Notes under the pieces: model-generated
Database searches by the model: none
Seen by the model: the letters and a program-made list of their open reading frames with translations, nothing else
What the model was told of the DNA's origin: nothing
Assembly: GCA_964568735.1 (NCBI GenBank)
Contig: CAZMRF010000009.1
Coordinates: 36,598 to 100,597, forward strand
Reading direction: 5' to 3'
DNA: 64,000 bases
Source: CAZMRF01 sp964568735
GTDB taxonomy: Bacteria; Acidobacteriota; Polarisedimenticolia; JACPZX01
Part shown: piece by piece, positions 9,600 through 18,885 of the stretch
How positions within the stretch are numbered: the first letter of the stretch is position 1
How the letters are laid out: each line of letters opens with the position of its first letter
Position numbers and translations under genes: made by a program

Positions 9600-11371
9600 C
9601 CTGGATCGGGTGACTCGGATCGCCGGGGCCATCTCGGACGGCGCACCCGTGGACTGGAAGGCCGAGGCCTCGGCCGAGCCGGATCTGGCGCGGAGGCTCG
9701 ACAGCCTGCGCATCCTCGAATCCATCGCGGCCTTCCACCAGACGCCCGCCGAGCCGGAGCAGCTCGACGAGCCCCTTCCAGCGGACGAGCGCCACGCCGA
9801 GGTGAGGGACCTCAGCGGGGAGCCGACCATCGGGCTCCATCCGTCGGAGCATGCCGGAGGCGGAGCGCTGATGTCCGAATGGGGTCATCTACAGATCGTC
9901 TCGAAGATAGGTGAAGGAGCCTGTGGCGAGGTGTTCCGGGCCCACGACCCGAGACTGGGGAAGGACCTCGCGCTCAAGCTCATGCGATCGGACGTGAAGA
10001 TGGATCCCCGCCGGTTCCTGCGAGAGGCGCGACGGCTCGCGCGGGTGCGGCACCGCAATGTCCTCGTCGTGCACGGTGCCGCGGAATCCGGAGGTCGCGT
10101 GGGCCTCTGGACCGATCTGCTCGAGGGAGAGACCCTCGAGGAGAGGCTGCGCCGCGAAGGGCGCTTCGGACAGGATGAGGTGGCGGCGATAGGGACCGAT
10201 CTGTGCCGGGCCCTCGCCGCCGTCCATGGCGCCGGCCTCGTTCACAGGGACGTCAAGACCTCGAACATCATGCGCGAAGAGGGCGGCCAGATCGTCCTCA
10301 TGGACTTCAGCGCCGCGGCGGAGCTGCCCGGCTCCGGCAGCCGCTCGNNNNNNNNNNGAGCCGGTCACCGGAACGCCGCTCTTCATGGCCCCGGAGGTCC
10401 TGGAGGGGCGGGAGGCGGACAGGGCCTCCGACATCTACTCCCTGGGCGTGGTCCTCTACCGTCTGCTCTCCGGCCGGTTTCCGATCCAGGCTGGGAACTT
10501 CAGGGAGCTGAAGCAGGCGCACAGGGAGGGGAAGGTGCTCCCCCTGCTCGACGCCAGGCCGGACACGCACCCGGCCCTCGCCCGCGTCGTGGAGAAGGCT
10601 CTCTCGCCGGATCCTGCCGATCGATACCGGACGGCCGGCGAAATGCAGAGGGCCCTCTCCGCGGCGACCGGCCGGCCCTCGATCGAGCCGCACGCTCACG
10701 ACCGGCTGTGGCGCGTGACCCTTGCCCTCGCGGCGGTCGTGGCATTGCTGGCGGGGACCTACGCCCTTCGCATCTGGCTCGCTCCCGCCCCGCTCCAGGT
10801 GGATGCATCGTTCTACCGTGTGCCGGCGAAGGAGCCCTCGACCCAGGATCGGCTCCTCCCGGGCGGCCGGCTCGAAGTCGGGGATCAGGTATTCCTCGAA
10901 GTCCGGCCCTCGGCCGAGATCCACGTCTACGTCCTCAACGAGGACGCCGGGGGCCGCGTCGTCGTCATGTTTCCGCTTCCGAGCCTCGACCTGAAGAACC
11001 CGCTCGAGCCGGGCGTTCTGCACCGGCTCCCGGGGCCTGTTCAGGGTGTGGAGAAGTACTGGGACATGGGAGGCGCCCGCGGCCGGGAGTCCTTCCTGGT
11101 GATCGCCTCACGCACGAGGCTCACGGGATTCGAGGAGAGCCTCGGGGAGACGAGGAGGGCGGACGCGGGGGACGGGATCGAGATCGAGCGGGCCGAAGCC
11201 GAGATCAGAACGATCCTGCGCGGGGTCGAGGGACTCTCCGATGCGGCCTCCAGCGGAGCGGCCCATGAGAAACGGCGACTCTCCAGCCTGACGCGAGGGC
11301 TCGTCGGCCAGGCCGCCGCAGGCGATGGGGTCTGGATGTGGATGATCGAGCTGGAGAACGCGGGCCCTTGA
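9589..11371 (+). CDS. Membrane Ser/Thr protein kinase with DUF4384-like C-terminal domain (interrupted by assembly gap)
   Basis: The coding sequence runs across ten N at 10348-10357; the reading frame shifts by one after them, so the gap length is wrong or the gene is frameshifted. Before the gap: glycine loop GEGACGEVF near residue 107, an ALKL lysine, and HRDVKTSNIM near 217. The metal-binding motif reads DFS instead of DFG. After the gap: GTPLFMAPEV, DIYSLGVVLY and the rest of the kinase C-lobe. A transmembrane segment (VTLALAAVVALLAGTYAL) lies near residue 376, followed by an extracytoplasmic DUF4384-like domain (VDASFYRV...GDQVFLEVRP...VYVLNED). It starts inside the sigma-factor gene and precedes the CHAT protein gene by 38 bases. 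It likely relays a periplasmic signal to the sigma factor. Confidence 0.8.
10348..10357. other. Assembly gap of ten N inside the kinase gene
   Basis: Ten undefined bases interrupt the activation segment between DFS and GTPLFMAPE. The upstream frame ends on a codon boundary at 10347 and the downstream frame resumes at 10358, so ten bases cannot be the true in-frame length. Only a few codons seem to be missing when compared with usual kinase spacing. Confidence 0.95.
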
Positions 11372-11409
11372 GCGCGCCTCCCTGTCACTCCGATCGGGAT
11401 GAGCGGGTG

Positions 11410-14400
11410 ATGCGCAGGAGAGTTGCCCACGCGCTCCACGCTCCGGCGGCGCTCGCTATCCTGATGCTCGCCCTGGTCTCCAGCGCCGGACCCGGCATGG
11501 AGGCGGTTGCCGCCCCGGGTGAGACGCAGCTCGATCCCGCAGCCTCGAAGCGGATCGAGGAAGTCAGGCGGCTCGTCAAGGAGAGCGGTCATCCGGACGA
11601 GGCCCAGGAAAGCGCGAGGCGTCTCGTCGCCGATCTGGAGAAGGCCTTCGGCCCGGGCTCGCTCGAGACCGCCGAAGCCCTCGATGTTCTCTCCGAGTCC
11701 CTCTGGCGCGCAGGTGTGGCAGGCGCGCCCGAGGCCAGGGAGGCGGCCGAGCGCGCCGTGCGGATCAAGGAGGGGTTGGCGGGGCTGAGCCCCCTGCGGC
11801 TGGCCGCGAGCGTGTCGAACCTGGGATGGGCCGTCCGTGTCGGCGGCAGCCTCGCGGAATCCAGACCGCACTTCGAGCGCGCGCTCGCCCTGAGGGAGGA
11901 GGCTCTCGGCCCGGATCACATCGAGGTGGGATGGAGCCTCGAGGCCCTCGGCTCGCTTCTCGACGAGCTGGGCGACTACGGATCCGCGAGGCCCCACCTG
12001 GAGCGAGCGCTTCGCATCGCCGAGCTTCGATGGGGCGCCGGCCACCACGAGCTGGCGCCGAGCCTCTACACGCTGGCCGGACTGCTCCTGAATACCGGCG
12101 AGTACGCACAGGCTGCTGCGCGCCACGAGGAGGCCCTCTCGATCGAGCGCCGCGAGCATCCCGAGGGACACTTCCACACGGCGTGGGTCCTCAACGGCCT
12201 CGCCAACGTCCTCAAGACCACGGGCCGGCTCGGGGAGGCCCGCGCGAGCTACGAGGAATCGCTCGCGATCGCCCGCGCCGGGCTCTCGGCCAACGATCCC
12301 TTCCTGGACTCCTCCCTCAACAATCTCGCGCTCCTGCTGGAGGAGACGGGCGATCTCGTGGAGGCGAGGAGGATGATGGGCGAAATCCTCGCCCGCAGGC
12401 AGGCAGCGCCCGATCCGGATCTGCGGATGCTCGCGCAGAGCGAGATCAACCTCGCGAAGCTGCTCATCCAGCTCGGCGAGTACGGCGATGCGCGAGGGCT
12501 GCTCGAGAGCGCCCTTGCGAGGAGGGAGGCGGTCCTTCCAGCCGAGCACCCCGAGATAGCGACCTGCCATCTGTACCTCGCGGATCTGCTGTCGCTCACC
12601 GGCGAGCTTGATCTCGCCGAGCGCCACTATGCCAGGGCACGCGAGATCACGAGCGTCACATTGGGCGAGTCGCACGCCGACGTCGCGCGCGTGATGGCAG
12701 GGCAGGCAGCCAACCGGGTCCGGATGGGGCGCGCGGTCTCCGCGGGTGCCCTCTACCGGCGCGCGCTCGACGTGATGCGCGAAGCGCTGGGAGCGCGGCA
12801 TCCGGAGGTGGCGGCGATCGAGATCGCTCTTGCGAGCGCGCTCGCCGGCACGGAGACCGGCCCCCTCCCCCGCGATCTCCTGGCGGATGCAGAGAGCATC
12901 TACTCCGAGTCGCTGGGGCCGGGCCACCCGAGGCTCGCGGCCGCGCGCGCCACTCTGGCCCGTGTGGCGGCCCGGGAGGGGAGCACCGAGGAGTCGCTGG
13001 AGGCGGCGCTGTCGGCGGAGCAGATAGGAAGGGATCAGGTGAGGCTGACGGCGCAGTTCCTCCCCGAGGGGCTGGCGCTCCGCTACGCGGCCCTCAGGGA
13101 GCCGGGACTGGACATCGCGTTGGGGCTCGCGGCCGAGGGGCTGCCCCCCGAGGGCAGGCGAACGGTTCTCGACGCGGTGGTCCGCTCACGGGCCCTGATC
13201 CTCGACGAGATGGTCTCGCGTCGCGCGGCGGCGCATGCGTCGAGCGACCCGGCGACGGCGAAGCTCTGGGAGTCCTACGCCGCAGCCAGCGCGCGCCTGG
13301 CCTATCTCGTGGTGACGGGCCCGGCCGGCGTGCATCCCGGCGGCTACCCGAAGCTGCTGGATGAGTCCCGGCGTGAGAAGGAGAAGGCGGCGGAGGCTCT
13401 CGCGAAGGCCAGCGCGGCCTTCAGGGCCGACGAGGCGGCCGGCGGGATCGGCCTCGAGGCGGTCGAGAAGAGCCTGCCCCCCCGGAGCGCCCTGGTCGCC
13501 TTCTCGGTCTACGAGACGACGGATCCCCGGACCCGATCCTGGGGTGCGGAGGTGCCGCGCGCCTGCCTGGCCTTCGTGCTCAGGGAGGGAGACCGGAATC
13601 CCGCGGTCGTACCGCTGGGCGATGCGGCCCGCATCGATCGTCTCGTGGCGGCCTGGCGCGGTGAGGTCGCCTCCGAGAGGCTCCGGCGCGGCGAGGCGGG
13701 AGACGAGAAGCGCTATCGGGTCGAGGCGGCGGCGCTGCGCGAGGCAGTCTGGGATCCTGTCGCGTCCCACCTCGAGGGTGCGGATCTGATCTTCGTCGTA
13801 CCCGCCGGGCCGCTGAACCTGGTCAATCTCTCGGCCCTGCCCATCGGTCGCTCGGGATACCTGGTCGAGAAGGGCCCCCTCATCCAATACGTCTCGGCGG
13901 AGCGGGATCTCACGCGCCCGGCGGCTCGCGCCGGCACTCGCATGGGTCTCCTCGCCGTGGGCGGCGTCTCATTCGACGGACCCCTCGAGCCTGGCGCCGG
14001 CTCCACCGGCGCGCTCGCGCCGGCCGCGGCGGCTCCGGCCGTCAGCGGAGCCTCGCGCGCTCCCGGTCCGATCGGCCGGGGAGCCTGCGCCGCTCTGGAG
14101 AGCGAGCGCTTCCCCGACCTGCCCGCCACCGCCGAGGAGGTGCGTGAGGTGGCCCGGATCTGGCGGCTCGCGGCAGAAGATCAGGCTCCTCCGTCACGAA
14201 GCGGCACTGCCGGGGCATGGGGCCCGGCCGCGGTGATCGAAGGGCGCGAGGCGACCGAGAAGGCTTTCAGGGAGCAGGCGCCGGGAAAGCGTGTCGTGCA
14301 TCTCGCGACGCACGGGTTTTTCCTGGGGGAGCGCTGCGCGGCGGCGGGCCGCGGGGCCCGGGGCGTCACGGGGCTCAGCTCCCCGGGGGGCGCGAGCATG

Positions 14401-14850
14401 CCTCTGTCGGCGGAGAGCTCGCTCCTCTTCACGGGCGTCGCCCTGGCCGGGGCCAACCAGCGAAGCCGCGCCGCGTCCGGAGAGACCGACGCGATCCTGA
14501 CCGCCGAGGAGATCGCCTCGATGGATCTCTCGGGGGTGGAGTGGGCTGTTCTCTCGGCGTGCGACACGGGCGCCGGACTCCTTCGCGCGGACGAGGGGGT
14601 CTTCGGCCTGCGGCGGGCCTTCCAGGTGGCGGGCGCGGCCACCGTCATCATGAGCCTCTGGCCGGTGCGCGACGAGGACGCGCGGGAGTGGATGGTCGCG
14701 CTCTACAGGACGAGGCTCCTCGACGGAGCGACGACGGCGGAGGCCATCCGTCAGGCCTCATCAACTGTGCTCCGCCGCCGCAGGGAGGGAGGGGCCAGCA
14801 CGCATCCCTTCCACTGGGCGGCCTTCGTGGGCGCAGGGGACTGGCGTTGA
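11410..14850 (+). CDS. Exported TPR-CHAT caspase-like protease
   Basis: A 1146-residue product. The ATG at 11410 precedes a signal-peptide-like stretch (MRRRVAHALHAPAALAILMLALVSSA). Residues about 60-560 are tandem tetratricopeptide repeats of the kind with A-x(2)-L-x(2)-L and PEVA...NLA..L patterns. A CHAT domain occupies the C-terminal ~400 residues. The catalytic dyad looks intact: His in VVHLATHGFF and Cys in WAVLSACDTGAG, followed by GLRRAFQVAGA and the typical MSLWPV. CHAT domains are caspase-related cysteine peptidases, with TPR regions acting as sensors or scaffolds. It follows the kinase gene directly, and several exported-protein genes come next, so periplasmic proteolysis of those neighbours is a testable inference. 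Confidence 0.85.
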   Translation: MRRRVAHALHAPAALAILMLALVSSAGPGMEAVAAPGETQLDPAASKRIEEVRRLVKESGHPDEAQESARRLVADLEKAFGPGSLETAEALDVLSESLWRAGVAGAPEAREAAERAVRIKEGLAGLSPLRLAASVSNLGWAVRVGGSLAESRPHFERALALREEALGPDHIEVGWSLEALGSLLDELGDYGSARPHLERALRIAELRWGAGHHELAPSLYTLAGLLLNTGEYAQAAARHEEALSIERREHPEGHFHTAWVLNGLANVLKTTGRLGEARASYEESLAIARAGLSANDPFLDSSLNNLALLLEETGDLVEARRMMGEILARRQAAPDPDLRMLAQSEINLAKLLIQLGEYGDARGLLESALARREAVLPAEHPEIATCHLYLADLLSLTGELDLAERHYARAREITSVTLGESHADVARVMAGQAANRVRMGRAVSAGALYRRALDVMREALGARHPEVAAIEIALASALAGTETGPLPRDLLADAESIYSESLGPGHPRLAAARATLARVAAREGSTEESLEAALSAEQIGRDQVRLTAQFLPEGLALRYAALREPGLDIALGLAAEGLPPEGRRTVLDAVVRSRALILDEMVSRRAAAHASSDPATAKLWESYAAASARLAYLVVTGPAGVHPGGYPKLLDESRREKEKAAEALAKASAAFRADEAAGGIGLEAVEKSLPPRSALVAFSVYETTDPRTRSWGAEVPRACLAFVLREGDRNPAVVPLGDAARIDRLVAAWRGEVASERLRRGEAGDEKRYRVEAAALREAVWDPVASHLEGADLIFVVPAGPLNLVNLSALPIGRSGYLVEKGPLIQYVSAERDLTRPAARAGTRMGLLAVGGVSFDGPLEPGAGSTGALAPAAAAPAVSGASRAPGPIGRGACAALESERFPDLPATAEEVREVARIWRLAAEDQAPPSRSGTAGAWGPAAVIEGREATEKAFREQAPGKRVVHLATHGFFLGERCAAAGRGARGVTGLSSPGGASMPLSAESSLLFTGVALAGANQRSRAASGETDAILTAEEIASMDLSGVEWAVLSACDTGAGLLRADEGVFGLRRAFQVAGAATVIMSLWPVRDEDAREWMVALYRTRLLDGATTAEAIRQASSTVLRRRREGGASTHPFHWAAFVGAGDWR

Positions 14851-14972
14851 GAGATCCTGCGAGCGGCAGGTCAGAAGCTGGTGGATCGACAGGTTCCACG
14901 AATCGTGTGAAGGGATCGGATCGAATAACCAGACCCGGCCAAATCCGGGGACCACGTCATGGAGGATCGGGA

Positions 14973-15758
14973 ATGCGCTCGAGAATGTCCGCGCGTGGAA
15001 TGCAGGTGATGCTCGTCCTGGCTGCGGCCTTCATCACGTGGGGGTGCTGTGACTGGTGCCCTGAAAAACAGACCGCTCAGCCACCCCCGAAGCTCCGCGT
15101 GGCTCTCAAGCACGAGTGCGTGGGGGCCTGGGTCCCCATCAACAACACCTTCGTGACGTCGGACCCAGCCAAGATGTGGAACGGCGTCCTGGTGCAGCTC
15201 GGCAGTTACGAGGACATCCCGGACAAGTTCGAGTACGTGAGGTTCTCATCGGGGGGGAATGAGGTCGCGAAACTGACGAGTGGGACCTTCAAATGGCTGA
15301 ACATCGTGCCGGGCAATGTGATCCCGGCCCCGATGAACCCAATCCACGTAGCTGTCCTGATGCCCCCGAGCGGGACGCCCTGCAGCACTGTCGAGAGCTG
15401 CGCCGGGACGGCCGGCTGCACCGTGGATCCGAACCACCCGACTCTCGATCTCACGAAGTGCTTCCGCCAGGAGAAGATCCACATGGACATGACCGTGGAG
15501 GCAATCCTCACGCTCTGGACGAGGCCCCACGGGTACAGGGTCAAGGCGGAGGCCGTCAGCATCGACGCGTCGCATCCGGCGGGGGTCATGAGCTACGAGT
15601 TCCAGCTCGATGAAGAAATGCAGATCGAAGCGTACGACTCGGGTGGCAACATGCTGGCCGGCTTCCCGCTGGCTCCGGGCAAGGTGGATCTGGTGGAGGT
15701 CGTGCAGACGGGAGGTGTCGATCACGGCGGATTGCACTCGCCTCCGTGGCCCAGGTAG
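14973..15758 (+). CDS. Predicted lipoprotein of unknown function
   Basis: A 261-residue product. The ATG at 14973 has GGAGG starting 12 bases upstream (14961). The N-terminus has a hydrophobic core ending in a cysteine pair (VLAAAFITWGCCDW), consistent with lipoprotein processing. The mature part contains further cysteines in SSTVESCAGTAGC-like context and looks beta-rich. I do not recognise a family. The gap to the next gene is 42 bases, so it is probably cotranscribed with the CHAT protein and the following secreted protein. Localisation to the inner or outer membrane cannot be decided. Confidence 0.7.
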   Translation: MRSRMSARGMQVMLVLAAAFITWGCCDWCPEKQTAQPPPKLRVALKHECVGAWVPINNTFVTSDPAKMWNGVLVQLGSYEDIPDKFEYVRFSSGGNEVAKLTSGTFKWLNIVPGNVIPAPMNPIHVAVLMPPSGTPCSTVESCAGTAGCTVDPNHPTLDLTKCFRQEKIHMDMTVEAILTLWTRPHGYRVKAEAVSIDASHPAGVMSYEFQLDEEMQIEAYDSGGNMLAGFPLAPGKVDLVEVVQTGGVDHGGLHSPPWPR

Positions 15759-15800
15759 CAGAGGCGAACGACACCATCAGCCCCAGGTCAGGAGAACCGG

Positions 15801-18800
15801 ATGTTGCGTGACCTCAGCCCGAGAGATCGCCTTCGCAGGAGAGTCGTCCCCGGCGCCGCCGGTCTGGCGATTCTCCTGCTCTTCCCGGCCGGCGAAGGGT
15901 GTGAGCCGGCCTTGGCCGCCCCGGCCGGGGGAGAGTTCATCGTCAACGCGGCCACGCTGGGCCACCAGGGCGCCGCCGCGGTCGCAGGCGACAAGGCGGG
16001 CGGATTCATCGTCGTCTGGGAGAGCACGGAGGCAGGGGGTTATTACAAGGACATCTTCATGCGGCGCTTCGACTCGGCCGGCGTCACCTCCGGCCCCGAT
16101 GTGCGGGTGAACACCTACACGACGGGTTCCCAATCCCGGCCCTCCGTGGCCTCCGACTCGAACGGCCGTTTCGTCGTGGTCTGGGACGGCCCTCGCCATG
16201 ACGGCTCGCTCACCGGGGTCTTCGGTCAGCGCTTCGACAGCAGCAGCGCAAAGGTGGGCGTTGAGTTCATGGTGAACCCGTGGACGACCAGTGACCAGAT
16301 CCGTCCCGCAGTTGCCATGAACACGATGGGTGCGTTCACGGTGGTCTGGGAGGGCTTCGGCCGGGACGGCTCGGCCACGGAAGTCTACGGTCAGCGCTAC
16401 GACCCCAATGGCGCAGAGGCAGGGGGTGATTTCCTCGTGAACGACCACACGGCGGACTGGCAGGGGATCGTGGATGTCGGACTGGCCGATATCCCGTCCA
16501 ATTTCGTCGTGGTGTGGACCAGCGGCAGCGAGGATGCGAACGTGCCGGCCGCGAACGCGCTGGGCTACATGACACATCCCGATGGGTCAAGCTTCGGAGT
16601 CTTCAAGAAGGCCTTCAAGTACACTGGCCTTGTCGATCCACGCGAGGTACAGGCGAACTCCTACTGGACGGGCTTCCAGGGGCGACCTCGAATCTCGATC
16701 GGGAATGGGGGGGACTTCATCGTCGTCTGGCAGAGCGGCAGGTTTGAGAACGGTCCCGACGGCTCCGGAGGGGGGATCTCCGCACGTTATTTCGCTCTCA
16801 ATGGAGGCGCCGCGGACGAGTTCCAGGTGAACGCCTACGCCACGGGCATTCAGAGCTGGCCGGACGTCGCCATGGATCCGAATGCGCAGAGTTTCGTAGT
16901 GGTCTGGACAGGGTTGGGCGAGGGCGGACCTGGAGTCTTCGGCCGGCGCTTCAAGACCGCATCGAGCCCCCTCGGTTGCGACTTCCCGGTAAAGACCATG
17001 GCCTCCGGTCCGCTCTCCTCGGCCCGAGTGGCGATGACCGGAGAGTGCAGCTTCGTCTCCGTATGGACGAGCGGAGCCAGGGAAGTCGACGGCGACGACG
17101 GCTCGGCGGGGGGGATTCTCGCGCGCGTGTTCGGGAAGCCGGGCGGCACATGCGCGGCCAGGGACGGAGCCTACTGCTGCCCCAAGCCCGCCTACACGGG
17201 TACAGCCCCCTACACGCCGACCCTGAAGTGCCTCGTCAGGTGGGCCGGGATCGTGGGCGCCCCCTCCATCGACTGTCCCGAGAGCCTGTGTTCATCCAGG
17301 TTCGCCGCGAAGGATTTCCACACGATGCTCAACGAGCGCCACGCCCGCGCCAGTGATGCGATCTGGGACCCGAACGCCGCCATCAAACTGGTGACCGCGA
17401 CGTCGACACTCCAGCAGCTCTCGATCGACGACCTGGATTTCGCCGCCGGCGGCTCGAAGGGGAGCCGAGGCGATATACGCATGGTGGCGTTCGCCTCGGA
17501 GACGGCGGCCTGCAAGGACCCCAACGGCAACTGGATCGAGGTCTGCTCCGCGGCGGACTGCACGAGCAACGCGAACTGCGGAGCAGGCATCCACTGCTTC
17601 ATACCGGCAGGCGCGCCTGCGGGAACCTCCGGGAAGTGCGAGTGCGCCTCCGGTGGCATCTGCGGGCCCGGCACCGGCAAGTGCGTCCATGCCTACCAGC
17701 CGCTCGGGAACGGGTGCATCTCCAAGGAGCTTCGGGACACCTGGGTCTGCGCCGACTGCCAGTGGTTCCAGGCAACCGGGGCGCCTCCCTGCCCGGAGCT
17801 ATGGAACCCCCCTTCCCCCTCGTGTCCCGCGCGGGATCCGAATCGTTCGGAGCCTGAAGGGATCCTGGCCGTGAGCGCGAACCATGTCCTCACGGAGAGC
17901 TACAAACCTATGAATGGGCATGTCGGGGTCGCCGTCATCGGGAGCCCCACCTACCCATGGCTCCTCGTGCCCGATCCCCAGGACGACTGCGGTCCCTGCG
18001 ATTCTGAATGCATTCGCGACGAGGGCACGCTCGCCCACGAGCTGGGTCATGTCTTCTCCATTCCGGACGACCCCAATTTCGATATCTACGATCCGAACAT
18101 CAGCCGGGCCTATCTCACCGGGATTGGGAGCGGCCTTTGCAAAGCCCAGGCTGCATTCAAGGTGCCCCCGGTGCCATCCGGCGATTCAACCGCTGGCTGG
18201 TCCGAGGAGCGCATCGAGTACTTCACAGAGTTGATCGGGGACGCCGGGTCGAAGCACCCCTACCTCGACATCGAGAAGGTCCGTTTCTCGCTCGGAGGCA
18301 TGAGGCCCGGCGCCTCGGCAGTCCCTCGATCCCTCTCGATCAGCATCGGCCTGGCAGGCCTCCTGCCTCCCTGGAAGGGAACCCTCGGCTTCCTGATCTA
18401 CCTCGACACGGACGGGGATGCTCACACAGGGTGCGACCCGCCCGGCGGCAAGACATTCCTCATGGCCGGCACCGAGCGGGTCATCAAGGTGAATGTGGAC
18501 TACGACAGGGAGGCCTCCAAGAAGGATGCCCCTCAGTTCACCGCGAGCGCTTCCGTGCTCGGCTGCAATCGGGACAGGCATGCGCTCCGAACTCTGCGGG
18601 CGGCCCGAGACTCGCTGCAAGCCAGCGCGAGGATCGTCTACATCGAGCGAGACGGCAGAGCCTCCGGTGGGGAGGGGCCGGACAGGCTCCCCATCCGTTC
18701 GGAGGTCCAGGTCGAGATCCGGAGGCTTCAGGAGACGCTGGGGCTGGCCCCCGACTGGCTCGCCTTCCAGGCAGGATGGCGCACCAAGGTCTTCGCCCTC

Positions 18801-18884
18801 GAGCCGGGCGAACGCGTCGTCGACGAGGCGCCTGACCATCCGGCCACGCTCTACGTCGCGGCATCCGCGCCGGGGGGACCCTGA
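15801..18884 (+). CDS. Large secreted protein: WxG-repeat propeller-like region plus HELGH zincin domain
   Basis: A 1027-residue product with AGGAG upstream of the ATG and an N-terminal hydrophobic signal (GLAILLLFPAG). Residues about 45-450 contain at least seven repeats of the type FVVVW-x-G...VFGQRFD...F-VN, likely blades of a beta-propeller. A Cys-rich section follows (CSAADCTSNANCGAG, CECASGGICGPG) at about 575-640. HELGHVF near residue 745, followed by IPDDPN, is a zincin metallopeptidase signature. The last ~250 residues resemble a beta-sandwich binding module with DTDGDAHTGCD. The gene overlaps nothing but is two bases from the next start. It may be a secreted protease, or a scaffold whose HELGH site no longer works. 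Confidence 0.75.
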   Translation: MLRDLSPRDRLRRRVVPGAAGLAILLLFPAGEGCEPALAAPAGGEFIVNAATLGHQGAAAVAGDKAGGFIVVWESTEAGGYYKDIFMRRFDSAGVTSGPDVRVNTYTTGSQSRPSVASDSNGRFVVVWDGPRHDGSLTGVFGQRFDSSSAKVGVEFMVNPWTTSDQIRPAVAMNTMGAFTVVWEGFGRDGSATEVYGQRYDPNGAEAGGDFLVNDHTADWQGIVDVGLADIPSNFVVVWTSGSEDANVPAANALGYMTHPDGSSFGVFKKAFKYTGLVDPREVQANSYWTGFQGRPRISIGNGGDFIVVWQSGRFENGPDGSGGGISARYFALNGGAADEFQVNAYATGIQSWPDVAMDPNAQSFVVVWTGLGEGGPGVFGRRFKTASSPLGCDFPVKTMASGPLSSARVAMTGECSFVSVWTSGAREVDGDDGSAGGILARVFGKPGGTCAARDGAYCCPKPAYTGTAPYTPTLKCLVRWAGIVGAPSIDCPESLCSSRFAAKDFHTMLNERHARASDAIWDPNAAIKLVTATSTLQQLSIDDLDFAAGGSKGSRGDIRMVAFASETAACKDPNGNWIEVCSAADCTSNANCGAGIHCFIPAGAPAGTSGKCECASGGICGPGTGKCVHAYQPLGNGCISKELRDTWVCADCQWFQATGAPPCPELWNPPSPSCPARDPNRSEPEGILAVSANHVLTESYKPMNGHVGVAVIGSPTYPWLLVPDPQDDCGPCDSECIRDEGTLAHELGHVFSIPDDPNFDIYDPNISRAYLTGIGSGLCKAQAAFKVPPVPSGDSTAGWSEERIEYFTELIGDAGSKHPYLDIEKVRFSLGGMRPGASAVPRSLSISIGLAGLLPPWKGTLGFLIYLDTDGDAHTGCDPPGGKTFLMAGTERVIKVNVDYDREASKKDAPQFTASASVLGCNRDRHALRTLRAARDSLQASARIVYIERDGRASGGEGPDRLPIRSEVQVEIRRLQETLGLAPDWLAFQAGWRTKVFALEPGERVVDEAPDHPATLYVAASAPGGP

Positions 18885-18885
18885 C

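Noticed and set aside
10358..11268. Continuation of the kinase reading frame straight through the ten N.
   Set aside because: The product after the gap is Gly/Pro/Arg low-complexity, while the neighbouring frame continues the kinase with GTPLFMAPE, so the direct continuation is false.
11041..12927. A 628-codon minus-strand frame opposite the kinase and CHAT genes.
   Set aside because: It shadows TPR repeats and has no ribosome-binding site or domain pattern.
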